From the NCBI GenBank assembly GCA_036563805.1, contig DATCLS010000068.1, forward strand, positions 1-64,000: a DNA stretch of 64,000 nt, written 5' to 3'. Source of the stretch: DATCLS01 sp036563805. Lineage in GTDB: Bacteria > Actinomycetota > Acidimicrobiia > Acidimicrobiales > VFJN01. Under the pieces are notes generated by a model. The model was not told where the DNA came from, searched no databases, and was given only the letters and a program-made list of their open reading frames with translations. Shown one piece after another: positions 41,451 through 50,606 of this stretch. Made by a program: the position numbers and the translations under genes. Position 1 is the stretch's first letter, and each line of letters starts with the position of its first letter.

Positions 41451-42385
41451 CGGCCCGGCTGCCACCGCAGCAGCCTCCGCTCGAGCAGTCGGACCGCGCC
41501 GTCCGACAGCAGGCCCAGCACCGCGTACACGGCCAGGCACATGACGATGATGTCGGTCTGGAAGAACGTCTGGGCCCGGACCATCAGGTAGCCGATGCCG
41601 CTGGTGGCGTTGATCTGCTCGGCGAACACCAGCAGCAGCCAGGCCACGCCCGTGGCCAGCCGGAGGCCGACCAGGAACCCGGCCCGGGCGCCCGGCAGCA
41701 CGATGCGGCGTAGCCGCTCGATCCGGCTCAGGCCGAGCACGTCGGCCAGCTCCCGGTGCCGGGGGTCGATGGCCCGGACCGCGGCGCTCGTGTTCACGAA
41801 GATCGGGAAGGCCACGCCGAGCACGATCATCGTGACCTTGGTGGTCTCGCCGACGCCGAGCCACACGATGAGCAGGGGCTGGAGGCCGAGGATCGGGACG
41901 AACCGGAGCATCTGGAGGTTGGCGTCCACCAGGTCGTCGCCGATCCGGGACAGGCCGGCCACCAGGGCGAGCACCGTCCCGATCGGGACGCCGAGCCCCA
42001 GGCCCCAGGCCACCCGGCCGAGCGACGTCCACAGGGCGTCGCCGAGCGTGCCGTCGCGGGCCAGGTCCCAGCCCACCGTGAGCGCGCTCTGGGGGCCGGC
42101 CAGCACGTCGGGCTCCACCCAGCCGGCGGCCGACGCCACCTGCCAGAGGACGAACAGGGCGGCGACGCCGGCCAGGCGCTCGACGCTGCGGGGGACCCGC
42201 AGACGGCGCTTGCCGTCGCCGGCGGACCGGCGGGTCGGAAGCCGGACGAGGGCGGGGGGCCGGGCCGGGTCCGTCGCCGGGGCCGCGGGGGCGGCTCGGA
42301 GGCTCGGTGCGGCCGCCGACGCCGGGCCGGCGGGCGCGTCCGACGGGGCATGCGGGTTGGGCGGGGTGGTCCGGACGTCGGTCAT
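41447..42385 (-). CDS. Sulfonate/taurine-type ABC transporter permease
   Basis: The 312-residue permease has a long Pro/Ala/Arg cytoplasmic leader (about 65 residues), then six hydrophobic segments and the EAA-loop motif ELADVLGLSRIERLRRIVLP typical of SsuC/TauC. ATG 42385 overlaps the binding-protein stop (ATGA), and its own stop overlaps the ATPase start. Confidence 0.9.
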   Translation of the reverse strand: MTDVRTTPPNPHAPSDAPAGPASAAAPSLRAAPAAPATDPARPPALVRLPTRRSAGDGKRRLRVPRSVERLAGVAALFVLWQVASAAGWVEPDVLAGPQSALTVGWDLARDGTLGDALWTSLGRVAWGLGLGVPIGTVLALVAGLSRIGDDLVDANLQMLRFVPILGLQPLLIVWLGVGETTKVTMIVLGVAFPIFVNTSAAVRAIDPRHRELADVLGLSRIERLRRIVLPGARAGFLVGLRLATGVAWLLLVFAEQINATSGIGYLMVRAQTFFQTDIIVMCLAVYAVLGLLSDGAVRLLERRLLRWQPGR

Positions 42386-43482
42386 GAGCCCTCCTCCGTC
42401 ACCCGCTCCTGCTCGGCCAGGATGATCTCGTTGAGCCGGGTGTCGAACTCGGCCGTCACGTCCACCGTGTGGGGGATCTGCCCGGCCTCGGCGTACAGGT
42501 CGGCCAGCTCCTGCTGCTGCTCGACGATGTCGCCGGGGAGCTCGATGAACGACGCCACGCCCTGGGTGCGGGCCACCTCGGCCGCCCGCTCGGGGGGCAG
42601 GCCGTAGCGCTCGACGTAGATGGCCTGGGCCACCTCGTCCGGGTGCTCCCGTACGTAGGCGAACGCCCGGACCAGCCGCAGCGTGTAGTCGGCCAGCGCC
42701 GCCAGCTTGGCCTCGTCGTCGATCGTGCGCCGGCTGGCGATGAGGAACTGCGAGCGGTCGGTGATCTCGGGGGCCTCGGCCGCCACCCGGGCGTCCGGGT
42801 TGTCGGCCAGGTACATGGTCGTGAACGGCTCGACCGAGATGGCGGCGTCGGCCGAGCCGGCCTCCAGGGCCGCCGTCGCCCCGGTGATGGCGATGTCGAT
42901 CGTCTCGATCTCGTCGGGCGAGACGCCGGCCTCGTCGATGGCCTGGAGCAGCGCGCCCTCCATCGCGGTGCCCCGGGTGTAGGCGACCCGCTTGCCGGCC
43001 AGGTCCTCCCAGCCGTCGATGTCGACGCCCGGCGCGGTGACGAGCGAGAAGTTCGAGTGGTCGGCGGCCCAGCCGGCGATGGCGAACAGGTCCTGGTCCT
43101 GAGCCTGGGCGAAGATCAGCGGGGTGCTGGCCACGAAGCCGGTGTCGACGGCCCCGCCCTGGAACGCCTGGAGCATGGGCGGCCCACCCTGGAACGACGA
43201 GTACTCGACCTCGTAGGGGAAGTCCCGGTCCTCGCCGGCGACCTCCAGCATCGTCTGGAGGAACTCGATCTGGTCGCCGACCCGCAGCGTCGTGCCGGGC
43301 GGGATGTCCTCCGGGTCGGGGGCGGTGACCTGGGGAGCCGTCGTCGTCGAGCCCCCCGCCCCCTCATCGGTCGACTCGCCGCCCGCTCGCGTCGAGGCGT
43401 CCGAGGTGCACGCCGCCAGCAGCGTGCTGGCCAGCACGACGGCTGCCACCGCGGCGCGCCGCGACCTCCACGTCCCTTTCAC
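42382..43482 (-). CDS. Sulfonate/taurine-type ABC transporter substrate-binding lipoprotein
   Basis: From GTG 43482 the product is 366 residues with a lipoprotein signal (AVVLASTLLAACTS), an acidic Gly/Thr linker, and the NMT1/SsuA-type fold: LQTMLEVAGEDRDFPYEVEY, SSFQGGPPMLQAFQGGAVD, GWEDLAGKRVAYTRGTAMEG. A GGGG Shine-Dalgarno lies 6 bases upstream. It heads a four-gene operon ending in a TauD-type dioxygenase and is preceded by two palindromes. Confidence 0.9.
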   Translation of the reverse strand: MKGTWRSRRAAVAAVVLASTLLAACTSDASTRAGGESTDEGAGGSTTTAPQVTAPDPEDIPPGTTLRVGDQIEFLQTMLEVAGEDRDFPYEVEYSSFQGGPPMLQAFQGGAVDTGFVASTPLIFAQAQDQDLFAIAGWAADHSNFSLVTAPGVDIDGWEDLAGKRVAYTRGTAMEGALLQAIDEAGVSPDEIETIDIAITGATAALEAGSADAAISVEPFTTMYLADNPDARVAAEAPEITDRSQFLIASRRTIDDEAKLAALADYTLRLVRAFAYVREHPDEVAQAIYVERYGLPPERAAEVARTQGVASFIELPGDIVEQQQELADLYAEAGQIPHTVDVTAEFDTRLNEIILAEQERVTEEGS

Positions 43483-43516
43483 CAAGCCCCATCTCCCATT
43501 CAGCCAATAATGATCT

Positions 43517-43547
43517 ACTTGATCAAGTTTGCCGAGAATCGGATTCT
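43517..43547. promoter_or_regulatory. Two adjacent palindromes upstream of the sulfonate-type operon
   Basis: ACTTGATCAAGT (43517-43528) is a perfect 12-base palindrome and AGAATC-C-GATTCT on the minus strand (43535-43547) is a perfect 6+1+6 palindrome. Both sit in an AT-rich patch 35-65 bases upstream of the binding-protein start and probably contain the promoter and operator. Confidence 0.5.
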
Positions 43548-43625
43548 GCGCAACGTGACGTCGGTCACTGGCGCGCCGGCTCCGACGGCCGGGCCAGCCG
43601 TGTTGGGTGGCGGGTGGAGGCCGGG

Positions 43626-44432
43626 TCAGGCGGGGACGGCGGGGGCGTCGAGCTCGACGACCCAGTTCAGCGCCCGGTCGACGGCGGGGATGGCCTCGGG
43701 TCGGAACCCGTGACCCATCCCCGGCACGATCTCCACCCGGCTGGGCGGCGGGAGGGCGTCCCGCAGGGCGAGCGCGGCGGCCGGCGGGCAGAACCGGTCG
43801 GCGGCCCCGTGGACCACCGCCACCGGCCGCCGGACCCGGGCCGCCTGCTCCACCGGCGGCGCGCCCCGGGGCGGCCGGACAGCCAGGCGGGTCCGGAACC
43901 GGCGGGCCACGAACGACCGCCCCAGCCGGGTCTGGGTCAGCGCCACCGCGGCCACGCCGCGCGGCGTGCGGGGCACCTCCCACCGGGCCGGCGTGGCGAC
44001 GATCACCGCGCCGAGCACGTTGGACCCGGCGGCCAGGTGGTTGAGCACGGCGATGCCGCCCATCGACTCGCCGGCCACGACGACCTGGCCCGAGGCCGAC
44101 CGGTCGGCGGCCGCGGCCACGGCGGCGTCGACATCGAGCCGCTCCCGGTCGCCGAGCGTGCACACGCCCTCGGACGCCCGGTGCCCCCGGGCGTCGTAGG
44201 TCAGCACCGCCAAACCCCGTCCGGTCAGGTGGCGAACGGTGGCCAGCAGCCCGGGCAGGTCCTGCCCAGCGCCGAAGCCGTGGACCAGCACCGCCGCCGG
44301 GGCGCCGGCCGCGGGGACCGCCGGCTCCCACCAGCGGGCCTCGAGGCGAACCCTGTCCTCGGTGACCAGCTCGAACTGCTCGGGAGCCGGCGCCGGGACC
44401 AGGCCGCTCGACCCTGATGACGGGGCGACCAC
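43626..44432 (-). CDS. Alpha/beta hydrolase
   Basis: The 268-residue enzyme has the oxyanion segment LVHGFGAGQDLPGLL, the nucleophile elbow GESMG (Ser about 120), an acid candidate in VVHGAADRFCPPAAAL, and the catalytic His in PGMGHGFRPEAIP. The first residues (MVAPSSGSSGLVPAPAPEQ) are disordered. It has the length of small serine esterases or lipases. No operon partner is close: the sulfonate operon lies about 140 bases further along on the same strand, and its promoter patch lies between. Confidence 0.9.
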   Translation of the reverse strand: MVAPSSGSSGLVPAPAPEQFELVTEDRVRLEARWWEPAVPAAGAPAAVLVHGFGAGQDLPGLLATVRHLTGRGLAVLTYDARGHRASEGVCTLGDRERLDVDAAVAAAADRSASGQVVVAGESMGGIAVLNHLAAGSNVLGAVIVATPARWEVPRTPRGVAAVALTQTRLGRSFVARRFRTRLAVRPPRGAPPVEQAARVRRPVAVVHGAADRFCPPAAALALRDALPPPSRVEIVPGMGHGFRPEAIPAVDRALNWVVELDAPAVPA

Positions 44433-44862
44433 GCCCCGAGGCTAGACCGTCGGTGATCGGTTGCCGTAGTCGGCGTTACCCCCGGTCCCGCCGTCCGCGG
44501 TCGGCGGGGCGAACGAGCCGTTTGGCGGAGGGTGCTCGTGGGCGGGGGTTGCCACCGTCGGTGGCGGTAGCGGTAGATCCCGCCCGCCAGGGCCGCCACC
44601 ACCGGCGGGAGCGGCCGGGCGGCGACCGTCACCGTGTCGCGAGAGCGATCGCGGTAGCGGCAGCGGGCCCGCGGCCGGAAACGGCGGCCGGCCCGCCGGC
44701 CGAGGGGACAACGGGCCGCCCGGGCGGTCGTCGGGCTGCCCACCTGCGGTCGCGGGGCGGGCCGCCCCAGGTGGCTGCGGGCCGCCCCAGGCGGCCGACC
44801 CCTTGCCAGACGCAGCCCGGAGGCGCACCCTTGGTACGCGAACGACGTCGGGGGTGATGCCC
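44433..44862. other. Intergenic stretch, no gene recognised
   Basis: The minus-strand frame at 44442-44939 reads Pro/Gly/Arg strings and overlaps the small gene at 44863, so it looks like a shadow. There is a small inverted repeat around 44506-44527 (CCGCCG and CGGCGG) but no clear promoter, terminator or RNA. Confidence 0.45.
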
Positions 44863-45039
44863 ATGTGGAACGTCCGCTTGTCCCTTGACGGGGTGCGGCC
44901 CCGGGCCGGCGAGATCGGCCCGGTCCGTCGGGAGATCATCTTCGAGCCGATCCACGAGCAGCCGGCCCCCGCCGAGCCGGCGCCCGCCGCCCCCGAGCGC
45001 GAGCCCGAGACGCCCGAGCCGGTCCCCGAACCGAGCTAG
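44863..45039 (+). CDS. Small hypothetical protein
   Basis: The 58-residue frame from ATG 44863 has a folded-looking start (MWNVRLSLDGVRPRAGEIGP, VRREIIFEPI) and a Glu/Pro/Ala tail. GGGGTG lies 6 bases upstream. ATG 44857 is an in-frame alternative. The next gene starts 4 bases after its stop. No family recognised. Confidence 0.5.
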   Translation: MWNVRLSLDGVRPRAGEIGPVRREIIFEPIHEQPAPAEPAPAAPEREPETPEPVPEPS

Positions 45040-45042
45040 CCC

Positions 45043-45903
45043 ATGAGCGAGATCTCCCGGGCGTGCGGAGGCGGTGACACCGGGCGGTCCCTCGTCCCCG
45101 GCACCCTGCGCGGGTACCGGACCTGGCGGCCGGCCGGGCGCCGCGTCCGGATCCCCGAGGGGGCGCTGCCGCTGACCTCGGTCACCCGGCGCCGGGTGGT
45201 GTGGCCGCCGATGCTCGTCGCCCGCTGCGCGCCGTCGCCGGTGGGACGGCGCGGGCTGGCGGGGCCGCCGCTGGGCTTTCCGGGGCAGCCGCCGGGGCCG
45301 CCGAACCCGCCGCCGGCCGGGCCGCCGGCCGGGCCGCCGGACCCGCGGGCCGGGTCGCCAGGATCGCCGGGTTCCGAGGCGCAGGAGGGCCCCGCCCCCG
45401 ACCACCGCGCCCCGCAGCTGGGCTGCGACTGCGGGATCTACGCCTGGTACGCCCCGGACGACACCCGCATCCTCCACGCCCGCGTGTTCGGCGTGGTCGA
45501 GGCATCCGGCGTAGTGCTCATGGGGGAGCGGGGGTTCCGGGCCGAGAAGGTGCGGATCCGGGCCGTCGCCACCCGCCACCGCCGGGTCGCAGCCGCCTGC
45601 GCCGCCGCCGGGATCCCCGTGTACCGGCGCCGCCGCGACCTGATCCGCGACCACCCACCCGAGGACCTGTCGGCGCTGCTCGGCCCGCCCGAGGCCGAGC
45701 AGGAGAACGACGGCCCGGACGAGCCCGATCCGGATCCGTCGACCGGGGTCAACCGGGTCGACCGCACGCTGGTCCTGGCCGTTTGGGCCCGCACGGCGTT
45801 CCTGGCCGTGGCCGTCGGCGTGCTCCCGGTCGCCGCCGCCGTCCTCTGCGTCGCCGTCGCCGAGCTCGCCCTCGTGGGCCTGATCGTCACCCGCTTCCGC
45901 TAG
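45043..45903 (+). CDS. Hypothetical protein with CxCGIYA domain and C-terminal membrane helices
   Basis: The 286-residue protein has a start of the type LVPGTLRGYRTWRPAGRRV, a Pro/Gly-rich insert (about 80-120), then GCDCGIYAWYAPDDTRILHA and ARVFGVVEASGVVLMGERGF with RAEKVRIRAV. This CxCG(I/L)Y plus GxRAE arrangement recurs in actinobacterial proteins of unknown role. Two hydrophobic segments lie near the C-terminus (LAVWARTAFLAVAVGVLPVA and AVLCVAVAELALVGLIV). No ribosome site is seen, so translation is probably coupled to the small gene before it. Confidence 0.6.
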   Translation: MSEISRACGGGDTGRSLVPGTLRGYRTWRPAGRRVRIPEGALPLTSVTRRRVVWPPMLVARCAPSPVGRRGLAGPPLGFPGQPPGPPNPPPAGPPAGPPDPRAGSPGSPGSEAQEGPAPDHRAPQLGCDCGIYAWYAPDDTRILHARVFGVVEASGVVLMGERGFRAEKVRIRAVATRHRRVAAACAAAGIPVYRRRRDLIRDHPPEDLSALLGPPEAEQENDGPDEPDPDPSTGVNRVDRTLVLAVWARTAFLAVAVGVLPVAAAVLCVAVAELALVGLIVTRFR

Positions 45904-46142
45904 CGAGGCCCCAAACCCTCGCCGTCAGCCCGCCTCACCGGCGCCGGCCCTTCGCCGACCCCGCCGGGCGCCCCCACGGGCCCGCCGCATCGTCGGGTGT
46001 CTGTGCGGCGACCCTGGTCCGCCGTTCGCCCGCCCTCGCCCGGTCTTCGCAGGCCGCCCGGCCCACCAGCGGCCATCCCAGCGTCCGGATGGGCGCGCCC
46101 GGGCCGCCGCGCCCCGGCCGTCGGCTGATCGTCGCTCGGGGC

Positions 46143-46170
46143 CCGTGGGCCGGCCGGCGCCGGCCCACGG
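46143..46170. terminator. Strong hairpin in the gap before the catabolic operon
   Basis: CCGTGGGCCGGC and GCCGGCCCACGG form a perfect 12-base-pair stem with a 4-base loop. It lies 240 bases past the hypothetical gene and 160 bases before the next start and probably insulates the two transcripts. The bases 45904-46142 show nothing else. Confidence 0.6.
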
Positions 46171-46227
46171 CGGGCGGGTGGGGCGCACCCGCACCCACCC
46201 CTTGACGGGCGGGCGCGGCGGCACAAA

Positions 46228-46267
46228 TAATCAGACGACTGTTTCAAACAAGTGGATCACACGATCG
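46228..46267 (+). promoter_or_regulatory. 40-base regulatory element, copy A (upstream of the catabolic operon)
   Basis: This AT-rich stretch contains TAATCA, then GTTTCAA (46241-46247) and ATCACACGATCG (46256-46267), and is followed by GCTTGAGCG with a CGCTTGAGCG palindrome (46266-46275). The same words in the same order, in 40 bases, occur upstream of the alcohol dehydrogenase gene at 61864. It lies 64-103 bases before the binding-protein start. Confidence 0.6.
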
Positions 46268-46330
46268 CTTGAGCGAAACGAAGTCAGCAGTCAGGCAGAA
46301 CACGACCACGAGGACCTTCGGGGGGATCGG

Positions 46331-47929
46331 ATGGGCATTCGTCGGAGGGGGGCGCTCGGCGTTGCGGCGCTGGCGCTGCTGGCGGCGGCGACGATGGCGT
46401 GCGGAAGCGACGACGGCGCAGGCGGGGCGGCCGGCGGAACGGGTGACGGCGAGGGCGGCTGCACCGAAGAGCGCGTCGGCGGCAGCTTGACGATGGGCAC
46501 CTTCACCGAGGCCAAGGGCCTCGATCCCATCGTCCAGTTCGGCTCGGGCGTTGCCGGCGGCATCGAGACCGCGGCCATCTTCGACCGGCTCATGGAGTGG
46601 GACCCCGAGACGGGAGAGGTCCGGCCCCGGGTCGCCGAGTCGCTGGAGCCCAACGACGACTTCACCGAGTGGACGCTCACGCTGCGGCCCGACATCACGT
46701 TCGGCAACGGCGACCCGCTGACCGCCGAGGCGGTCAAGTTCAGCATCGAGCGCACGCAGTCGGAGCAGAACCAGACCCAGTCGCGCGAGGCCGCCGCCAT
46801 CATCGAGTCGGTCGAGGTGGTCGACGACCTCACCGCCCGGTTCACGCTCACCGAGGCGTGGCCCGGCTTCCCGGCCCTGCTGGCCGACGAGCCCGGCATG
46901 GTCGTGAACCCGGCCGTCGTCGAGTCGATGTCGCCGGAGGAGTTCAACCGCAACCCCCGGGGCGCGGGTGTCGGCCCCTACGAGCCTGTCCGGTTCCAGC
47001 CGGGCGAGGAGATCGTGCTCGAGGCCCGGGACGACTACTGGGGCGGCCCGGTCTGCATCCAGGAGCTGCGGTTCGTCTGGATCGCCGGCGGCGAGGCCAC
47101 CCTCGACGCCTTCGAGCGCGGCGAGCTCCAGATGGCGTTCCTGCGGGACCCGCTCGTCGTCCAGCGGGCGCTGGACAGCGGCGTCCAGCACTTCCAGTCG
47201 CTCCAGAACCTCAGCGAGGTGCTGTGGTTCAACACCGAGGCGCCCCACCCGACCGAGGACGTGCGAATCCGCCGGGCCATCGCTGCCGCCATCGACGTCG
47301 AGGCCCTCGACCAGCGCATCAACGAGGGGACCGGTGCGCCGACCAGCGCCGTCATCGGCGAAGACTCGCTGCTCTACGCGGGCGCCGAGGGCCCGGCTCA
47401 CGACCCCGAAGAGGCCGAGAGGCTGCTGGACGAGGTCCGCGACGAGACCGGCTATGACGGCTCGCTCACGTTCCTCTGCGACACCAATCGTGAGGAGCAG
47501 GCGGTGGCCGTCGAGGCCCAGCTGGAGTCGGTCGGCTTCGACGTCGACCTGAACAGCGCCCTCCAGGTCAGCGACCTCATCCAGCGGACCCGGGTCAACC
47601 GTGACTTCGACATCGCCTGCGGCGGGGCCAGCGTGAACGACGCCAGCCCGTGGTTGCGGCTGGCGCCCAAGATCGGCTCCGGCAACCAGGCCGAGCCGGC
47701 GTACGAGTCCGAGGACATGGACGCCGCCCTCGACGACCTGCGCTTGGCCGAGACCCTGGAGGAGCAGCAGGAGGCACTCGTCGAGGTCCAGGAGATCTGG
47801 AACCGCGACGTGCCGTCCATGAACCTCGCCACGGTCGTCGAGACGATCGTGTGGGACGAGTCGGTCCACGGGCTGACGTTCACGTCGAAGACGGTGGTCT
47901 TCTTCGACCAGGCCTGGATCGAGGGCTGA
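46331..47929 (+). CDS. Peptide/nickel-type ABC transporter substrate-binding lipoprotein
   Basis: From ATG 46331 (GGGGGA 4-9 bases upstream) the protein is 532 residues. The lipoprotein signal is ALGVAALALLAAATMACGSD, and a family 5 extracellular solute-binding fold follows (LTMGTFTEAKGLDPIVQFGS, WTLTLRPDITFGNGDPLTAE, VKFSIERTQS). An upstream frame extends to 46145 but has no signal. No permease or ATPase gene follows; an aldehyde dehydrogenase starts 4 bases later, so the protein supplies a catabolic operon using a transporter encoded elsewhere. Confidence 0.92.
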   Translation: MGIRRRGALGVAALALLAAATMACGSDDGAGGAAGGTGDGEGGCTEERVGGSLTMGTFTEAKGLDPIVQFGSGVAGGIETAAIFDRLMEWDPETGEVRPRVAESLEPNDDFTEWTLTLRPDITFGNGDPLTAEAVKFSIERTQSEQNQTQSREAAAIIESVEVVDDLTARFTLTEAWPGFPALLADEPGMVVNPAVVESMSPEEFNRNPRGAGVGPYEPVRFQPGEEIVLEARDDYWGGPVCIQELRFVWIAGGEATLDAFERGELQMAFLRDPLVVQRALDSGVQHFQSLQNLSEVLWFNTEAPHPTEDVRIRRAIAAAIDVEALDQRINEGTGAPTSAVIGEDSLLYAGAEGPAHDPEEAERLLDEVRDETGYDGSLTFLCDTNREEQAVAVEAQLESVGFDVDLNSALQVSDLIQRTRVNRDFDIACGGASVNDASPWLRLAPKIGSGNQAEPAYESEDMDAALDDLRLAETLEEQQEALVEVQEIWNRDVPSMNLATVVETIVWDESVHGLTFTSKTVVFFDQAWIEG

Positions 47930-47933
47930 CGCC

Positions 47934-49433
47934 ATGGCCGGGACCACCCACGAGACCGCCCACGAGACGGCGAGCGCGTTCTTCCCTCAGCTCATCGACG
48001 GCCGGACCGTCGGCGCCGCCACGAACCGGACCCTCGACAGCCACGACCCGTCGACCGGGCGGGTGTGGGCCACCATCCCCCAAGGCGGGGCCGAGGACGT
48101 CGACGCCGCCGTCACCGCGGCCCGCCGGGCCCTGCCCGGCTGGCGAGCCCGCAGCGCGGCCGAGCGGGCCGCCGCCCTGCGCCGGGCCGGCGAGGCGATG
48201 GCGGCCCACGCCGAGCGGCTGGCCGCGCTCGAGTCCCGCGACTGCGGCCGCCTGCTGGCCGAGGTGAGCCAGGGCGACGTACCGGCGTGCGTCCAGATGT
48301 GGCACTACTTCGCCGGCGCGGCCGACAAGGTGCAGGGCGACACGATCGACGTGGCGCCGGCAAGCTTCGCCTTCACCCGGCGCGAAGCGGTGGGCGTCGT
48401 GGCGGTGATCATCCCGTGGAACGCGCCGCTCAGCCTGTTCACGGCGAAGGTGGCCGCCGCGCTGGCCGCCGGCAACACGGTGGTGGCCAAGCCCGCCGAG
48501 CAGGCAGCCTGCTCGGTCCTGGCGCTGGGCGAGGTGCTGGCCGACGTCCTGCCGCCCGGCGTGCTCAACATCGTGTCGGGCCTGGGCGAGGAGGTTGGCG
48601 ACGCCCTGGCCCGCCACCCCGGCGTCGCCCGGATCACGTTCACCGGCTCGACCGCCACCGCCCGGCACATCAGCGCCGCCGCGGCCGGCACGCTGACCCA
48701 GCTCGCCTTCGAGCTGGGCGGCAAGTCGCCCAACATCGTGTTCGCCGACGCCGACCTCGACCAGGCGGCGGCCGGCGTGAGCACGATGGCGCTGTTCACC
48801 GGCAACGCCGGCCAGACCTGCATCGCCGGCTCCCGCATCCTGGTCGAGGAGCCGGTCTACGAGGAGATGCTGGCTCGCATCGAGAAGGCGGCCGGCGACG
48901 TCGTGCTCGGCGCGCCCGACGACCCGGCGGCGACCATGGGCCCGATCGTCTCCGCCGAGCAGTTGGAGCGGGTCCGCTCCTACATCGACCTCGGGCAGGC
49001 CGAAGGAGCTGAGCTGGTCTTCGGCGGCCGGTCCGGCGCCGCGCTGTTCCCCGAGGGCTCGCCGCTGGCCGGCGGCTACTACGTCGAGCCGACGCTGTTC
49101 GCGGGCGTGACCGGCGACATGCGCATCTGCCGGGAGGAGATCTTCGGTCCGGTGGGGGTCATCCTGCCGTTCCGCGACGACGACGAGGCGCTGGCCTTGG
49201 CCAACGACTCGGACTACGGGCTGGCGGCCGGCGTGTGGACGTCGGATCTGGCCCGCGCCCACCGCTTCGTCCGCGACCTCGAGGTCGGGACCGTGTGGGT
49301 GAACGCCTACCGCCGCCTGCACTGGGCGGTGCCGTTCGGGGGCGTGAAGGACAGCGGCTACGGGCGCGACTCGGGTGTCGAGTCCGTCCTCGAGAACACG
49401 GCGCTCAAGAGCGCCTGGATACAGCTGGATTGA
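47934..49433 (+). CDS. NAD(P)-dependent aldehyde dehydrogenase
   Basis: The 499-residue enzyme has N163 (IPWNAP), general base E260 (LAFELGGKSPN) and nucleophile C296 (NAGQTCIAGS), all as in the aldehyde dehydrogenase superfamily, plus EEIFGPVGVILPF and FGGVKDSGYGRDSG. Length is typical. It oxidises an aldehyde to an acid, which the CoA ligases downstream could activate. It is 4 bases after the binding-protein stop and 21 bases before the first amidohydrolase. Confidence 0.95.
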   Translation: MAGTTHETAHETASAFFPQLIDGRTVGAATNRTLDSHDPSTGRVWATIPQGGAEDVDAAVTAARRALPGWRARSAAERAAALRRAGEAMAAHAERLAALESRDCGRLLAEVSQGDVPACVQMWHYFAGAADKVQGDTIDVAPASFAFTRREAVGVVAVIIPWNAPLSLFTAKVAAALAAGNTVVAKPAEQAACSVLALGEVLADVLPPGVLNIVSGLGEEVGDALARHPGVARITFTGSTATARHISAAAAGTLTQLAFELGGKSPNIVFADADLDQAAAGVSTMALFTGNAGQTCIAGSRILVEEPVYEEMLARIEKAAGDVVLGAPDDPAATMGPIVSAEQLERVRSYIDLGQAEGAELVFGGRSGAALFPEGSPLAGGYYVEPTLFAGVTGDMRICREEIFGPVGVILPFRDDDEALALANDSDYGLAAGVWTSDLARAHRFVRDLEVGTVWVNAYRRLHWAVPFGGVKDSGYGRDSGVESVLENTALKSAWIQLD

Positions 49434-49454
49434 GGCTGCAGTGAGGGAGGAATC

Positions 49455-50603
49455 ATGAAGGACGGGTTCAGGGTCTTCGACGCCGACGCCCACGTCATCT
49501 ATCCGACGGACCTGTGGCCGCGGTATCTCGACAAGCGGTACGTCGATCGCTTCGACCGCCGCCAGCCGCTGCCCGGCTTCGACACCTACAACCCGGTCAC
49601 CGTCGACGGCCGGTGGACCCAGCACGACACGATCCTCTACGGCCGGTTCATGGAAGCCATCGACTGGACGTACGAGGACATGCAGCGCAAGTACGGGTCG
49701 ATCATGACCGAGGGCTTCACCGGCGACCGTATCCGGGACGCCCTGGCTCTCGAGGGCATCGACGTCGCCGTCATCTACGGGCCCGAGTACGACATGTGGT
49801 TCGACGGCATCGACCCCGAGCTCCAGGCGGCCATGGTCCGCGCCTACAACCGGTGGGGCGCCGAGATCCGCGAGGCGTCGGGTGGACGGGTCCACACGTC
49901 GGGCCCGATCCCGCTCAACGACGTGAGCCGGGCCGTCACCGAGATCCAGTACGCCTACGACGAGCTGGGCATCCGGTGCTTCTGGGCCCGCCCCAACCCG
50001 TTCAACCACCGCACGTTGGGCGACCGCTACTACGACCCGATCTGGGAGCTGCTCCAGGACCTCGACTGCGCCTTCGCCACCCACGAGTTCATGGGGCTGC
50101 GGGGCAACTCGTTCGGCCACGACCGGTACTTCACGTTCACCGAGTGGCACGCCGTGGTCCACCAGTTCGAGGCCATGGGGGCGATCCTGTCGATGATCTG
50201 CCAGGGGGTGTTCGAGCGCTTCCCCCGGCTGCGGGTGGCCTACATGGAGGCCGGGTGCGGGTGGCTGCCGTCGTGGCTCCACCGCATCGATGAGCAGATG
50301 GAGCTGGCCGCCGCCCGGGAGTTCCCCGAGCTGACCATGTCGGCCACCGAGTACTTCCGGCGCAACTGCTGGATCTCGACCGAGTGCGAGGACCCGTATG
50401 TGGCGGACGTGATCCGGGCGTTCGGCGACGGGCACATCGTGTGGGAGAGCGACTTCCCCCACCCTGACGCCAAGTACCCGCACGCCACCGAAACGTTCCT
50501 CGGCCTGCGGCCCGACGAGATCAGCGCTGACGCCAAGCGGAAGATCCTCTGGGACAACGCCCAGGATTTCTACCGGTTCCCCGACTCCTACCTGGGGGTG
50601 TGA
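49455..50603 (+). CDS. Amidohydrolase family protein (PF04909 type), copy 1 of the operon
   Basis: The 382-residue protein opens with FDADAHVIYPTDLW (Asp/His ligands), has a His in CAFATHEFMGLRGN, and WESDFPHPDAKYPHA for the final metal Asp, so the metal site appears complete. AGGGAGGA lies before ATG 49455. Such enzymes include decarboxylases and C-C hydrolases of dicarbonyl compounds. It and the next gene are only loosely similar to each other and probably act on successive intermediates. Confidence 0.88.
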   Translation: MKDGFRVFDADAHVIYPTDLWPRYLDKRYVDRFDRRQPLPGFDTYNPVTVDGRWTQHDTILYGRFMEAIDWTYEDMQRKYGSIMTEGFTGDRIRDALALEGIDVAVIYGPEYDMWFDGIDPELQAAMVRAYNRWGAEIREASGGRVHTSGPIPLNDVSRAVTEIQYAYDELGIRCFWARPNPFNHRTLGDRYYDPIWELLQDLDCAFATHEFMGLRGNSFGHDRYFTFTEWHAVVHQFEAMGAILSMICQGVFERFPRLRVAYMEAGCGWLPSWLHRIDEQMELAAAREFPELTMSATEYFRRNCWISTECEDPYVADVIRAFGDGHIVWESDFPHPDAKYPHATETFLGLRPDEISADAKRKILWDNAQDFYRFPDSYLGV

Positions 50604-50606
50604 TCC

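Noticed and set aside
44442..44939. Minus-strand ORF of 165 codons
   Set aside because: Pro/Gly/Arg composition, no ribosome site, and it overlaps the small plus-strand gene at 44863.
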